Of a stretch of DNA of 64,000 bases, positions 33,657 to 42,260 are shown in pieces. The stretch comes from Chloroflexi bacterium AL-N1 (lineage in GTDB: Bacteria > Chloroflexota > Chloroflexia > Chloroflexales > Roseiflexaceae): contig WYDT01000023.1 of assembly GCA_013122435.1 (NCBI GenBank), positions 51,193 to 115,192 of the forward strand. The letters run 5' to 3'. Made by a program: the position numbers and the translations under genes. The stretch's first letter is position 1. Each line of letters starts with the position of its first letter. Below the pieces are notes generated by a model. The model was not told the origin of the DNA. It saw only the letters and a list, made by a program, of their open reading frames with translations, and did no database searches.

Positions 33657-34370
33657 TTAGGCAAGGTCCACCCGCTGAAAGCCTGGGGCAGGAGGGGTCG
33701 CAGTGTGCAGTGCGGTCTGAATCCAGTTGTAGATGGTTTGCGTTATCAGGACCCCACGACGTAGTTCCTGGGCTTGGCGAGATACGTGAATAGCATGTTG
33801 GTACACAATATCATCTACAGCATTGTATATCCAGATTGGTGAACCACTATTGCCACTCCAGGTATCATTGGTGTAGATCATTGTGTTAGTGTCAAGATGG
33901 ACTCCCGCTACCTGATCGACATCTTCCCACATCTCACCCAGGTCTGGTCCAGGATAGCCGGTGAGCGTCACATGTTCGTCGATAATGTCTTCTCCGGTAA
34001 TCGTTGGCACGAAGAAGAACGGTGGCGGTGCAGCGACTGGCCCAGTAAGACGACAGAGCCCCACGTCCCAAGTATCCTCTCCATGGTAGAACCTATTCGA
34101 GAAGAATCCGACCCTGACAGGGAGTCCGTGTGGTGGTGGAGATGCTGGACGTTGCTGATTATATGCGGGATAAAATAATACCTGTTGGGCATGCCCGATT
34201 GGGGCGGGGTCCGTGACCGGATCGACCAGATTGTGTGAGCACGTCAGGATATGCTGGGCATCGATCAATGCACCACTCCCATAGGACCAGCCACCCGTAC
34301 TCCACTGCAGCGCCAGATAACCGATAGCATCGCGTGGGGGTATCATTGCCTGTACACGTTGTGCAGCCAT
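33657..34370 (-). CDS. V8/trypsin-like serine endopeptidase
   Basis: A chymotrypsin-fold protease of 237 residues from the ATG at 34370, which has AAGGAAC upstream. The catalytic residues are recognisable: His in LTCSHNLVD, Asp in DTWDVGLCRL and Ser in WSGNSGSPIW. The TGYPG strand before the Ser is typical of the V8/Glu-endopeptidase-like group. A TTG at 34445 in the same frame would add a hydrophobic stretch (YVLLAILVCSFVISLTII) that could act as a signal anchor. It has no good ribosome-binding site, but the coincidence is worth noting because such enzymes are normally secreted. There are no partner genes nearby. Confidence 0.8.
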   Translation of the reverse strand: MAAQRVQAMIPPRDAIGYLALQWSTGGWSYGSGALIDAQHILTCSHNLVDPVTDPAPIGHAQQVLFYPAYNQQRPASPPPHGLPVRVGFFSNRFYHGEDTWDVGLCRLTGPVAAPPPFFFVPTITGEDIIDEHVTLTGYPGPDLGEMWEDVDQVAGVHLDTNTMIYTNDTWSGNSGSPIWIYNAVDDIVYQHAIHVSRQAQELRRGVLITQTIYNWIQTALHTATPPAPGFQRVDLA

Positions 34371-34683
34371 ACTAATGTTCCTTATAATTGTCAAAGAGAT
34401 AACAAAACTACATACCAGGATAGCTAATAGCACATAGGATGGCAATGATCAGAACTGCCATCCTGTATGGGACGTGATGACGATCATGAAAGCATCTGGC
34501 AGCACCAACAGGCTTCCCGCGCATCTGCCACCGTATCCGAGGTGATGACAATCTGCTCGCTCGTTCTCAACTAGTCAAGAGGTCATCTGCATGCCATAGG
34601 AAATTTAGAACAGCGTCTTTGAGTAATTGACAAAACTGTCATTGCTGGCGCTCAAACCACGAGCTATTACTCATTCCAACACA

Positions 34684-34716
34684 AAAACCAGGTCAGCGTC
34701 GTGCCGATCTGGTTTT
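34684..34716. terminator. Terminator-like hairpin
   Basis: Stem AAAACCAGGTC (34684-34694) and GATCTGGTTTT (34706-34716) with one G-U pair. The stem is almost identical to that of the hairpin at 33556-33586, about 1.1 kb away. Confidence 0.5.
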
Positions 34717-34730
34717 CGATTCTCTTGGAT

Positions 34731-34828
34731 ACGCTGGGGCGATTCACACGATAGAGATTACAAAAACTCCCTCATTTGTAATCCACCAGCATAGTTTCCG
34801 TACGCTGGGGCGAGTCGCACGATAGAGA
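34731..34828. repeat. Short direct repeat, two copies
   Basis: ACGCTGGGGCGATTCACACG at 34731 and ACGCTGGGGCGAGTCGCACG at 34802, each followed by ATAGAGA. This gives 27-bp units with two mismatches and a 71-bp period. Confidence 0.65.
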
Positions 34829-35279
34829 AGCGCGAATTTTCAAGGTACCCAAGGGTAGTTCCTTCCAGTCGGAATTGGTCCATTTCGTCGCGTACAAGTC
34901 ATTCTGTGCGATCGTGTATGTGCCATAAGTATATCATGATTGGTCAATTCTCAAAAAACACTTTCTGTTCCAAAACCTATGTTAAGTTGCGAGCGGATCG
35001 ATTTTCCTATCTATCATTCAAACACTGGTTAAAATTCCGACACTTCAACATAGCCATGGCCCGTTTGGGGTCTTTTAACCACCAAGTTGCGAATGACCCC
35101 GCCAGAAACGCTGTTTTGGAGTAGTTCAGATGTTGGACGACCTATCCACCCATCCACAAAAGCCATCGACCTAACGGTCGTCCAACGCCACTACTTCTAT
35201 AAATGATAGCACGCCCACAATGAGGGCATGGACAAAACAGGTCCAGTCCTACGCCCACCTACAACACGCCCCACCCATG

Positions 35280-35813
35280 TTAGGCGTCAGTATCAACCGT
35301 TGGAACGTATGTTGATGCTGCTGTGTCGGTGCGGGAAACCCAAACACCTACACGCAACACCAAGCCATACACCGCCAGCATGATGAGGGAAAGCACGAGG
35401 GGACCGTGTCCGTACCAATCTAAAACTGCTTGCTGCAGCCACCTTGTCAGGAAGAGGCAGCGCGGCACCGTGCCCATAGCACAGAAGCCAAAGGGTACAT
35501 AGTCGCTGATCTCAGATCCCAGAGGAATCAACACGATGGCAAATGCAAGGACGATCCTGTGGGGGAAGGATGGTATCTTGGTACGCACAATCAACATCCC
35601 CGCATAGGCAACGAGGGGCAGCAGGGATATACGGAGGATACCGGACCCAACCCAATGTGACACGAGGCCGAACAGCCACACCGGAGGAGGTGCACAGTGG
35701 GGCGCGAAATACCAGGTACAAACCGGATTCAGTTGGGACATAATCAAGAGGGTGGCGAGCGGGACAAAAAAGAGCACGAGTATAATTACGACGTTCAAGC
35801 GCTTGGTTTGCAT
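35280..35813 (-). CDS. Small membrane protein of unknown function
   Basis: The start at 35813 is fixed by an excellent AAGGAGG six bases upstream; the frame runs on but the upstream part has no such signal. The 177-residue protein has four predicted membrane helices: near the N-terminus (VVIILVLFFVPLATLL), around 65-80 (ISLLPLVAYAGMLIV), around 90-110 (IVLAFAIVLIPLG) and near 145-165 (GPLVLSLIMLAVYGLVL). Cys residues lie in the segments between helices. No family is recognised. It stands alone, with its 5' side facing the frameshifted SnoaL-like gene on the same strand. Confidence 0.75.
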   Translation of the reverse strand: MQTKRLNVVIILVLFFVPLATLLIMSQLNPVCTWYFAPHCAPPPVWLFGLVSHWVGSGILRISLLPLVAYAGMLIVRTKIPSFPHRIVLAFAIVLIPLGSEISDYVPFGFCAMGTVPRCLFLTRWLQQAVLDWYGHGPLVLSLIMLAVYGLVLRVGVWVSRTDTAASTYVPTVDTDA

Positions 35814-35868
35814 AAATGACCTCCTTCTCTCTCGTATCTGAGATATGGGATTGTGTTTCATTTCCCTG

Positions 35869-36239
35869 CTAAAACATCGTATTGTCGTTAGCAAATTCAT
35901 CAGGAATTACTTGCAAAACATCCCAATGCTCGACGATCTTTCCATCCTCATCCAGTCGAAAAATGTCGATCCCGGCCCAATCCTGGTTGCCTGGCCAGTG
36001 CTGGAAGCAGTGAAGAATAACGTAGTTGCCCCCTGCAAGCACCCGCTTAAATTCAACATATTTTCCTCGATATTCTTCCGCCATCCGAATGCTTCTTTCC
36101 CGTCTGCAACAACCGGATTGTGCTGGATATACGTATCTTCCACATACAACTTGATGGCCTCGGCTGGATTGCACTCATTAAACATAAGGTCATAAAACGC
36201 TACCACGTTTTGTTTGTTTTGCTCGATTTGATCTTTCAT
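35869..36239 (-). pseudogene. SnoaL-like (NTF2-fold) protein, frameshifted
   Basis: The ATG at 36239 with GGAG upstream starts a SnoaL/NTF2-fold protein (FYDLMFNECNPAEAIKLYVEDTYIQHNP). Near 36085 the homology moves to another frame, which carries the rest of the fold (MAEEYRGKYVEFKRVLAGGNYVILH, DIFRLDEDGKIVEHWDVLQ) to a stop at 35869. Joined, the two give about 122 residues, the usual family length. The break is a single indel in a run after GKEAF. It could be a real pseudogene or a sequencing error. Relatives include polyketide cyclases and many uncharacterised esterase-like proteins. Confidence 0.75.
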
Positions 36240-36610
36240 AATTTAACTCCATGTTTTTGGAAAGAGAGTGATATCCCCCCTTTCGATTTCAATTAATTTG
36301 AGCGTTACAGGTTTAGCATGTTCCGTTCTCGTTGTCATTCCTCCTGTGGAGGATATTTGCTTGACACGCAACCCAATCATGCTTCCGGAAGCTCAATGCC
36401 GCGCAGGAGCATGGCTCTTGCCTTCCACATGCGTTAACCTACTGAAGCAGTATACGCTTAACACACACTTAATCGAAAACACTCTGTGAAATAATTAGAC
36501 CTTAAAGATCTCGGTTATACTATGCGACCGCAGGACTCACGTCTTTGCATGAAAAGATCATAAGCATCATTCTGCCACCTTGTTGTGGTCGTAGTATTGG
36601 AGGAATGTCC
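36240..36610. other. Intergenic region of about 370 bp
   Basis: It lies between divergent genes. I see no supported gene; the ORFs present lack ribosome-binding sites. It must hold the promoters of the SnoaL-like pseudogene and of the secreted hydrolase. Confidence 0.5.
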
Positions 36611-37906
36611 ATGCGTTTGCGGTTCTCTTCACTTTGCGGTTTGCTCGCCATCATTATCGGTGTCGTTTTTACGGTCCATATCCAATCACAATCCATCACT
36701 GCACAACAAGACATCAACGTATCTACGGTTCGCTTTGCACAATTCAATGCTTCACTCAATCGCACTGAAGCGGGGCAACTCATCACTGATCTGAGCACAC
36801 CCGACAATGCCCAGGCACAGGCCATAGCCGAGATTATCCAGCGAGTCGACCCTGATGTTCTGCTCATTAATGAATTCGATTATGATGAAAATCTGGCAGC
36901 AGCCACATTGTTTCAAGACAATTATCTCGGAGTCAGTCAAAACGGAGCTGCGACCATTGAGTTTCCCCACGTCTATGCCGCACCGTCAAACACAGGGATT
37001 CCATCAGACTTCGATTTCGACAACAACGGTGAAGTTGGTGGGCCAGGTGATGCATTCGGTTTTGGCTTTTTCCCGGGACAATTCGGCATGGTCGTCTTTT
37101 CAAAATATCCGATTGTCGATGAACAAGTGCGTACATTTCAGAACTTCCTCTGGCAAGATATGCCCGATGCATTACTACCCGATGACCCAGAGACACCAGA
37201 ACCTGCAGACTGGTATACTCCCGAAGAGCTAGAGGTCTTTCGGCTTTCTTCCAAGAGCCACTGGGATATACCAATTGACATAGACGGCACGATCATCCAC
37301 ACACTGGTAAGCCACCCGACACCACCAGTGTTTGATGGCGATGAAGACCGCAACGGGACACGCAATCACGATGAGATTCGTTTCTGGGCCGACTATGTAA
37401 CGCCTGATCAGAGTGACTACATCTACGATGATGCTGGCAGTCAGGGAGGTTTACCGACTGAAAGTCGTTTCGTGATTATGGGTGATCAAAACGCCGATCC
37501 TAACGATGGTGATAGCACAAATAACGCTATTCTGCAGTTGCTCGATAATCCTAACATCAACACTAGCAGTACACCATCCAGTGCAGGGGCTGCTGAGCAA
37601 GCTGGGCTGCAAGGTGGCAGTAACGCAGATCATGCAAGTGACCCGGCCTTTGATACAGCAGATTTCGCAGACGGTGACGGTTCTCCTGGCAATCTCCGCG
37701 CTGATTATGTATTACCATCAGAAAACACAGAGATTGTAGACGCTGCTGTTTTCTGGCCTGAAAGTGACGATCCCTTGTTCCGGTTAGTTGGTGTTTTCGA
37801 TCCTGAACTAGGAGGATTTCCCACCTCTGATCATCGCCTCGTCTGGGTCGATATAGCAATCGCAAATCAGATCTTCCTACCACTAATAGCTGTAGGTTCT
37901 GAATAG
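36611..37906 (+). CDS. Secreted endonuclease/exonuclease/phosphatase-family protein
   Basis: GGAGGA at 36599-36604 sits 6 bases before the ATG at 36611, which begins a clear Sec signal peptide (RLRFSSLCGLLAIIIGVVF). The 431-residue protein is a member of the DNase I-like fold: VRFAQFNASL (strand with metal-site Asn), DVLLINEFDY (metal Glu), VIMGDQNADPNDGDS, and the terminal SDHRLVWVDI with the catalytic Asp-His pair. An Asp/Gly-rich insertion at about 120-150 could bind calcium. The C-terminus ends in IFLPLIAVGSE, resembling the YLPLV tail of the other secreted nuclease in this window. It is expected outside the cell, hydrolysing phosphodiesters or phosphomonoesters. Confidence 0.87.
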   Translation: MRLRFSSLCGLLAIIIGVVFTVHIQSQSITAQQDINVSTVRFAQFNASLNRTEAGQLITDLSTPDNAQAQAIAEIIQRVDPDVLLINEFDYDENLAAATLFQDNYLGVSQNGAATIEFPHVYAAPSNTGIPSDFDFDNNGEVGGPGDAFGFGFFPGQFGMVVFSKYPIVDEQVRTFQNFLWQDMPDALLPDDPETPEPADWYTPEELEVFRLSSKSHWDIPIDIDGTIIHTLVSHPTPPVFDGDEDRNGTRNHDEIRFWADYVTPDQSDYIYDDAGSQGGLPTESRFVIMGDQNADPNDGDSTNNAILQLLDNPNINTSSTPSSAGAAEQAGLQGGSNADHASDPAFDTADFADGDGSPGNLRADYVLPSENTEIVDAAVFWPESDDPLFRLVGVFDPELGGFPTSDHRLVWVDIAIANQIFLPLIAVGSE

Positions 37907-37922
37907 CCAAGACTTGCCTCTG

Positions 37923-37944
37923 GGGGCGGAAATCATTCCGCCCC
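37923..37944 (+). terminator. Hairpin after the secreted hydrolase gene
   Basis: Perfect 9-bp GC-rich stem GGGGCGGAA (37923-37931) and TTCCGCCCC (37936-37944) with an ATCA loop. There is no clear T-run after it on the plus strand. Confidence 0.65.
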
Positions 37945-38172
37945 ACTACTACAAAAAAACCTCGTCATTACATATCAAACGCACTATATTCCTTTTGCTA
38001 CATCTACGACAAATCACACGTTACCAGTATTTTTGCTGTGGGCATACAAGTGCATTATTGTAGCTATTATGTAAGCACGTTGTTAGTAATCGTTAACATA
38101 TACGTGATACTATACGAACAACATATTGAGCATTGCATATAGATCAAACGGCGATGATAACAGGAAACATAT

Positions 38173-39111
38173 ATGATTAAGATCAAGTCTTCAGAAATCA
38201 CCCTAGAACACATCTATCGTTCCAGACGAAAATTTATAGCCAGTGCTGGTACAATAACTGCCACATCACTGCTCCTCGGGGCATGTGGAGGATCAAGTGC
38301 AGCATCAGTAGAACCAAACGAACCATTGACAGTGAGTAGTGAGACTGATGAACTGGGAGACGACTTAACTTCTTACGAAGCCATTACTACGTATAACAAC
38401 TTCTATGAGTTTTCAACAGATAAAGAAGAGGTTGCACCATTATCACGTGAGTTTCGTACAGACCCTTGGACCGTTGAAGTCGGTGGACTGGTTCGGAATC
38501 CCCAAACATTTGACATGGATGATTTGCGACAAAATTTTACAGAAGAGGAACGGATCTACCGCTTGCGTTGTGTCGAAGCATGGTCAATGGTTATTCCATG
38601 GCAGGGAATTTCACTGGCATCGCTCCTTAAAGCGGTTGAACCTACATCTGAGGCCAAGTATGTGCGATTTGAGACACTGTATGATCCTGAGCAAATGCCA
38701 GGGCAGAGAAATGACTGGTACCAATGGCCCTACATCGAAGGTCTGCGCCTTGACGAAGCCATGCATGATCTTACCATTCTGGCCACAGGAATCTACGGAC
38801 AACCATTACTCCCACAAAATGGTGCACCTGTTCGGTTGGTTGTTCCCTGGAAATACGGTTTTAAGAGCATCAAATCAATTGTAAAGATTGATCTGGTCGA
38901 AGAAATGCCTACATCGTTATGGATGGCCGCCGCCGCAAACGAATATGGATTTTACGCTAACGTCAATCCCGATGTACCTCACCCGCGCTGGTCTCAGGCA
39001 GATGAACGACGGATAGGTGAGCTATCACGTCGCCCCACCCTCCCTTTTAATGGATATGCTGAAGAAGTTGCAGCACTCTACGCGGATATGGATCTTACGA
39101 GGTTTTTCTAA
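38173..39111 (+). CDS. msrP: Protein-methionine-sulfoxide reductase catalytic subunit MsrP
   Basis: The 312-residue precursor has a twin-arginine signal (SRRKFIASAG) and a following lipobox-like LLGAC. It belongs to the sulfite-oxidase-like molybdopterin family. The Moco-ligating Cys133 is in YRLRCVEAWSMVIPWQG, and the PVRLVVPWKYGFKSIKSI segment is diagnostic of YedY/MsrP. The enzyme reduces methionine sulfoxide in exported proteins with electrons from the quinone pool through MsrQ. It overlaps msrQ by one base (TAATG), a typical coupled pair. Confidence 0.93.
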   Translation: MIKIKSSEITLEHIYRSRRKFIASAGTITATSLLLGACGGSSAASVEPNEPLTVSSETDELGDDLTSYEAITTYNNFYEFSTDKEEVAPLSREFRTDPWTVEVGGLVRNPQTFDMDDLRQNFTEEERIYRLRCVEAWSMVIPWQGISLASLLKAVEPTSEAKYVRFETLYDPEQMPGQRNDWYQWPYIEGLRLDEAMHDLTILATGIYGQPLLPQNGAPVRLVVPWKYGFKSIKSIVKIDLVEEMPTSLWMAAAANEYGFYANVNPDVPHPRWSQADERRIGELSRRPTLPFNGYAEEVAALYADMDLTRFF

Positions 39112-39758
39112 TGGCGCGTAAAACAAACACCTGGCTCCGTATTATTGTTCACATCGCATCGATTTTACCACTTGCGGTACTTATATGGGATTTTACAAGT
39201 GGAAGGTTGAGTGTCAACCCGATTGAGGACATAACAAGTCGCACAGGCACATATGCACTTGTCTGGTTAATTCTCTCTCTTGTATGTACACCTATTAACA
39301 CGTTATCTGGCTTCAAACCAGTTATGAAACTACGGAGACCGTTAGGTTTGTATGCATTTATGTATGTCTGCCTGCATTTATTGACATTTACTGGCCTTGA
39401 CTATGGCTTTAACCTTAACGCAATCATCCAAACGATTATCGAAAAACGCTATATTCTTGCGGGATTCTCTGCGTTTCTACTTTTGCTCCCATTAGCTATT
39501 ACTTCAACCAAATGGTGGCAACGACGTCTGGGGCGCTTCTGGAGGCAACTCCATCGTCTCGTATATGTTGCAGCACTCCTTGGTGTGCTTCATTATGTAT
39601 GGTTGGTTAAATCAGATATACGAGAACCTCTCTTATACGGTACAGCCGTTGTCGCATTGCTTATACTCCGTACGCCTTACATTAAAAACGTTATCAAGAA
39701 AATACGCACTCCACCACGACAAGAAAATACGCACGACCCACAGATTTCACCCAACTAA
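39111..39758 (+). CDS. msrQ: Haem-binding membrane subunit MsrQ
   Basis: The start ATG shares its A with the msrP stop codon. The 215-residue protein has about six membrane helices of the ferric-reductase-like fold, with His residues suited to haem binding (YVCLHLLTF; RRLGRFWRQLHRLVYVAALLGVLHYVWL). The RTGTYALVWL and LRRPLGLYAFMY stretches are typical of YedZ/MsrQ. It passes electrons from quinol to MsrP across the membrane. A convergent terminator follows. Confidence 0.93.
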   Translation: MARKTNTWLRIIVHIASILPLAVLIWDFTSGRLSVNPIEDITSRTGTYALVWLILSLVCTPINTLSGFKPVMKLRRPLGLYAFMYVCLHLLTFTGLDYGFNLNAIIQTIIEKRYILAGFSAFLLLLPLAITSTKWWQRRLGRFWRQLHRLVYVAALLGVLHYVWLVKSDIREPLLYGTAVVALLILRTPYIKNVIKKIRTPPRQENTHDPQISPN

Positions 39759-39780
39759 CAATACGTTCAGAGCATCAACG

Positions 39781-39810
39781 ACAAGCATCGCCCAGATGGG
39801 CGGCGCTTGT
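39781..39810. terminator. Bidirectional terminator between msrQ and the GTPase operon
   Basis: Long stem ACAAGCATCGCCCA (39781-39794) and TGGGCGGCGCTTGT (39797-39810) with a 2-nt apex and a small internal mismatch, between convergent genes. Confidence 0.75.
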
Positions 39811-39832
39811 TAACATCTCTGCAATATAGGTC

Positions 39833-40399
39833 TTATTCGGAGTCTTCTTGCAGATCATCAACTTTCTGACCATATGTTTGCACTGCAATATGATCTAATA
39901 ATGTCAGAAGAACAGATTTCACACTTTCTCGATCGTTCGCCACACAGGGAACAATTGGTGTTTCTATAGGTATTTGGAGACGCCGCCTGATATAACTTAG
40001 CGGTAATGCTGTCGGATCGTCCTGCTTATTGGCAGCAACAATAAAGGGAGCATCAGTAATTTCTACAAATCGCTCCATCAATCGATATGTTTCATTGAGA
40101 TGTGCAGGTCGGCAACTATCTACCAGAACAACATAACCAAGACAACCGATACTCAAGTGTTCCCACATAAAGTCAAATCTTTCCTGGCCAGGTGTACCAA
40201 AGATGTACAGCACATAATCATCATTGATAGCAAGTTTACCAAAATCAAGTGCAACGGTCGTTTGATGCTTTAGCTGACGTTCTTTCTCATCAGTAACCTC
40301 GTACTCGGTTGAAAGGATATCGATTTCACTAATTGAGCGAATGAAGCTTGTTTTACCAGCAGCATACGCACCAGTAATAACAATTTTGACCGACTCCAT
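39833..40399 (-). CDS. Small Ras-like GTPase of the MglA/CvnD type
   Basis: The 188-residue protein has P-loop GAYAAGKTSF (10-19), switch I Thr47/48, G3 TPGQERF (69-75) and G4 NKQD (124-127). G3 lacks the usual Asp (FGTPGQ instead of DTPGQ), as in many bacterial conservon and MglA-like GTPases. The ending NDRESVKSVLLTLLDHI closely follows CvnD-type proteins. It is the last gene of a four-gene minus-strand operon, 12 bp after the DUF4388 gene, with TAGGAG upstream. Its cycle is likely controlled by the roadblock protein encoded at the front of the operon, as MglB controls MglA. The output is unknown; cell polarity or motility are possible. Confidence 0.92.
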   Translation of the reverse strand: MESVKIVITGAYAAGKTSFIRSISEIDILSTEYEVTDEKERQLKHQTTVALDFGKLAINDDYVLYIFGTPGQERFDFMWEHLSIGCLGYVVLVDSCRPAHLNETYRLMERFVEITDAPFIVAANKQDDPTALPLSYIRRRLQIPIETPIVPCVANDRESVKSVLLTLLDHIAVQTYGQKVDDLQEDSE

Positions 40400-40411
40400 G
40401 CAAGATTTCTC

Positions 40412-41143
40412 CTACAAACCGCGAACACGGCGCATAATCGCATTAAGCAACCCTCGACTTGACGTTGTTGTACTAACACCACCTGAACCAGCATGGACTG
40501 GGTTTAAAGATGCTGCTTCATAACCTGATTGCTGATCAATTGGTTTGGGTTTAGGGGGTTTTGGAGATATTACATTCGTAACTTCCACTAATCCAATTGC
40601 AACTAACTCTGTCACGGTTCGAATAACAGTACTTTGCTCTAATCCTGTGTTATCACATATGTCACGAATATTTTGACTCACAGCTATCTGGCTCAAAATA
40701 CGCCACTGTGTGAGATCCAGATTGACCCCCCCCTTGGCTTGGTTCGGCAATGATGCCAGTTCTAACTGAGAGTCCATCATTATTCGTTGATGAGAAGGTC
40801 TTTGTAACGGGCTTTTACGCCTACGAATACCTTCTAACACCAACCATTCACTGTCATGAAAAATACGTGTTGGACGATCAATCACTTCGCCTAGATCATG
40901 GCGAAAGGTAAATGTCGCACTTTCCCACTGTAACAACTGTATCACAGCCTCTTCAGCAGTAGCAACCACCTGCTGTTCTGGACCACGCACCAGCACAGAG
41001 TCAATTAAGCGACCCTCAGATACATATAGAATACCATGCTCAGAACCATCTGCCAGCAAGAGCACGCCAGATTTAGGCCCCATTCGAAAAATATGAATGA
41101 GGTCAATCAGAGACATATCTTGTAAGTTTCCTTCAAGTGCCAT
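40412..41143 (-). CDS. DUF4388 (PatA-like N-terminal) protein with C-terminal winged helix
   Basis: The 243-residue protein starts with the DUF4388 signature (MALEGNLQDMSLIDLIHIFRMG..SGVLLL), covering about 1-105. A linker follows, then a winged helix-turn-helix of about 60 residues (LTQWRILSQIAVSQNIRDICDNTG..VIRTVTELVAIGLVEV). A Ser/Gly-rich tail follows. The wHTH in this place recalls DUF742 (CvnC), which also has a winged helix and is encoded between roadblock and GTPase genes in Streptomyces conservons. It is encoded 12 bp before the GTPase gene. In the second locus of this window the same domain is fused to a GTPase, so direct contact between the two is likely. Confidence 0.9.
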   Translation of the reverse strand: MALEGNLQDMSLIDLIHIFRMGPKSGVLLLADGSEHGILYVSEGRLIDSVLVRGPEQQVVATAEEAVIQLLQWESATFTFRHDLGEVIDRPTRIFHDSEWLVLEGIRRRKSPLQRPSHQRIMMDSQLELASLPNQAKGGVNLDLTQWRILSQIAVSQNIRDICDNTGLEQSTVIRTVTELVAIGLVEVTNVISPKPPKPKPIDQQSGYEAASLNPVHAGSGGVSTTTSSRGLLNAIMRRVRGL

Positions 41144-41249
41144 ATGCGCTCCTTATGGCTCCTAACATGCACTATTGAGAATGAAGGTTGCACGGAATAA
41201 TATCCGGCAACCTATTTAATCAAATATCAAAGGCAAGACAACACGTCAA

Positions 41250-41801
41250 TTAAACCGAACCGGATAACAAGCGCCGTGCTAAACGCTCGCCTCCCACCAA
41301 ATTAGAAAGGTGATTAAGTTGATTGTCTTCGTATGCCTGATTGAAGATAGCTACATCCAATGCAAGAATCTTACGAAACGCGGCGTTAGTTTTTTCTGGA
41401 TCAGTACTGGTTTGAGCTACTGATTCACCAAACTGCATAATAACATCTAACATTGACAATGGATAACGTACTGGCAATCCAATACGCACATGAATTTCGC
41501 CAATGATTAAGCGTTTCTGAACATATTGCTCATCGTAGGTGCCACTGAATAATTCTGTGAACCACTCTCCTACCATCGAATGTAAGCGTTCCATCGGTTT
41601 GCCCTGCAAATACTCAGCAGTATTTTCATGCTTGAACAAGCGCTCATAGAAAGACTCTGTCATTTGAGGTGCCGTACTTTTTGCCTGAGCACTTAACGCT
41701 TTGAGCAGGGCAGCTTCATCTGAACTTAGATCCATCAACGAAACTAACTCAGATAATATGGAAGAGCCTTTCACCTGCCAGCTTGATCGATCTTCAGACA
41801 T
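41250..41801 (-). CDS. Protoglobin / globin-sensor domain protein
   Basis: A single-domain globin of 183 residues with the protoglobin pattern: FYERLFKHENTAEYL, then FTELFSGTYDEQYVQKRLIIGEIHVRIGLP, with proximal haem ligand His104. The RIGLPVRYPL stretch after the His is the hallmark of globin-coupled sensors. No output domain is attached, so the signal must pass by protein contact. The gene has AAGGAG upstream and lies within the roadblock-DUF4388-GTPase operon (87 bp after the roadblock gene, 106 bp before the DUF4388 gene). It probably senses O2, NO or CO and acts on the GTPase module. Confidence 0.88.
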   Translation of the reverse strand: MSEDRSSWQVKGSSILSELVSLMDLSSDEAALLKALSAQAKSTAPQMTESFYERLFKHENTAEYLQGKPMERLHSMVGEWFTELFSGTYDEQYVQKRLIIGEIHVRIGLPVRYPLSMLDVIMQFGESVAQTSTDPEKTNAAFRKILALDVAIFNQAYEDNQLNHLSNLVGGERLARRLLSGSV

Positions 41802-41888
41802 GTCGCTTTACTCCTTAAAGTCTAGATAGCATTTGGATAAGGTAGTAACCTAAATGGTAACGCTATTCCTTATGCATGTTGGTGATGA

Positions 41889-42260
41889 TTAGAGTGCTTG
41901 ACCAATATCATTGGCTGCTTCACGAGCTTCGATACGAACCAAACCTAAATTGGCTCCTTGCCGTAAATTCACAGCAAGAAGGCTTTGATCACCAGCGGGC
42001 AAAACCATAAATAGTCCCTGATCCGCTTTGATGATCGCTTCCTCAGTCATACCAATTTTCAGTTCACCTGACACACGACGTGTCACACCAACCATTGTCG
42101 CTGCAACAGCACCAACACGGTCTGCATTAACATCGCTTGACATGCGTGATGCCAAAACAATACCGTCCATACTGACCGCTACTGCGCCTGTGACATCCGA
42201 ACCTGCACTTGATGACAGTCGCTCCAAGATTGACTGTATCTGTTCCTGACGTGACGCCAT
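41889..42260 (-). CDS. Roadblock/LC7 domain protein (MglB/CvnB-like)
   Basis: The 123-residue protein is a single roadblock/LC7 domain: N-terminal helix QEQIQSILERLSSS, the GAVAVSMDGIVLASRM strand pair, AATMVGVTRRVSGEL and the final LGLVRIEAREA. Such proteins dimerise and act as GTPase-activating or scaffold partners of MglA-like GTPases. AAAGGA lies upstream of the ATG. It is the first gene of the operon with the globin, DUF4388 and GTPase genes. A close paralogue is encoded at 47950-48348. Confidence 0.93.
   Translation of the reverse strand: MASRQEQIQSILERLSSSAGSDVTGAVAVSMDGIVLASRMSSDVNADRVGAVAATMVGVTRRVSGELKIGMTEEAIIKADQGLFMVLPAGDQSLLAVNLRQGANLGLVRIEAREAANDIGQAL

Larger units (their letters stand above)
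34446..35279. other. Gene-free region of 834 bp with repeats and hairpins
   Basis: No ORF here has a convincing start or family match. It contains a terminator-like hairpin (34684-34716), a 27-bp direct repeat (34731 and 34802) and an 11-bp inverted repeat GTTGGACGACC (35132-35142) with GGTCGTCCAAC (35176-35186). It may be a graveyard of decayed sequence. Confidence 0.55.

Noticed and set aside
34906..35124. Plus-strand 72-codon ORF
   Set aside because: No ribosome-binding site, no recognisable family and an odd composition; treated as non-coding.
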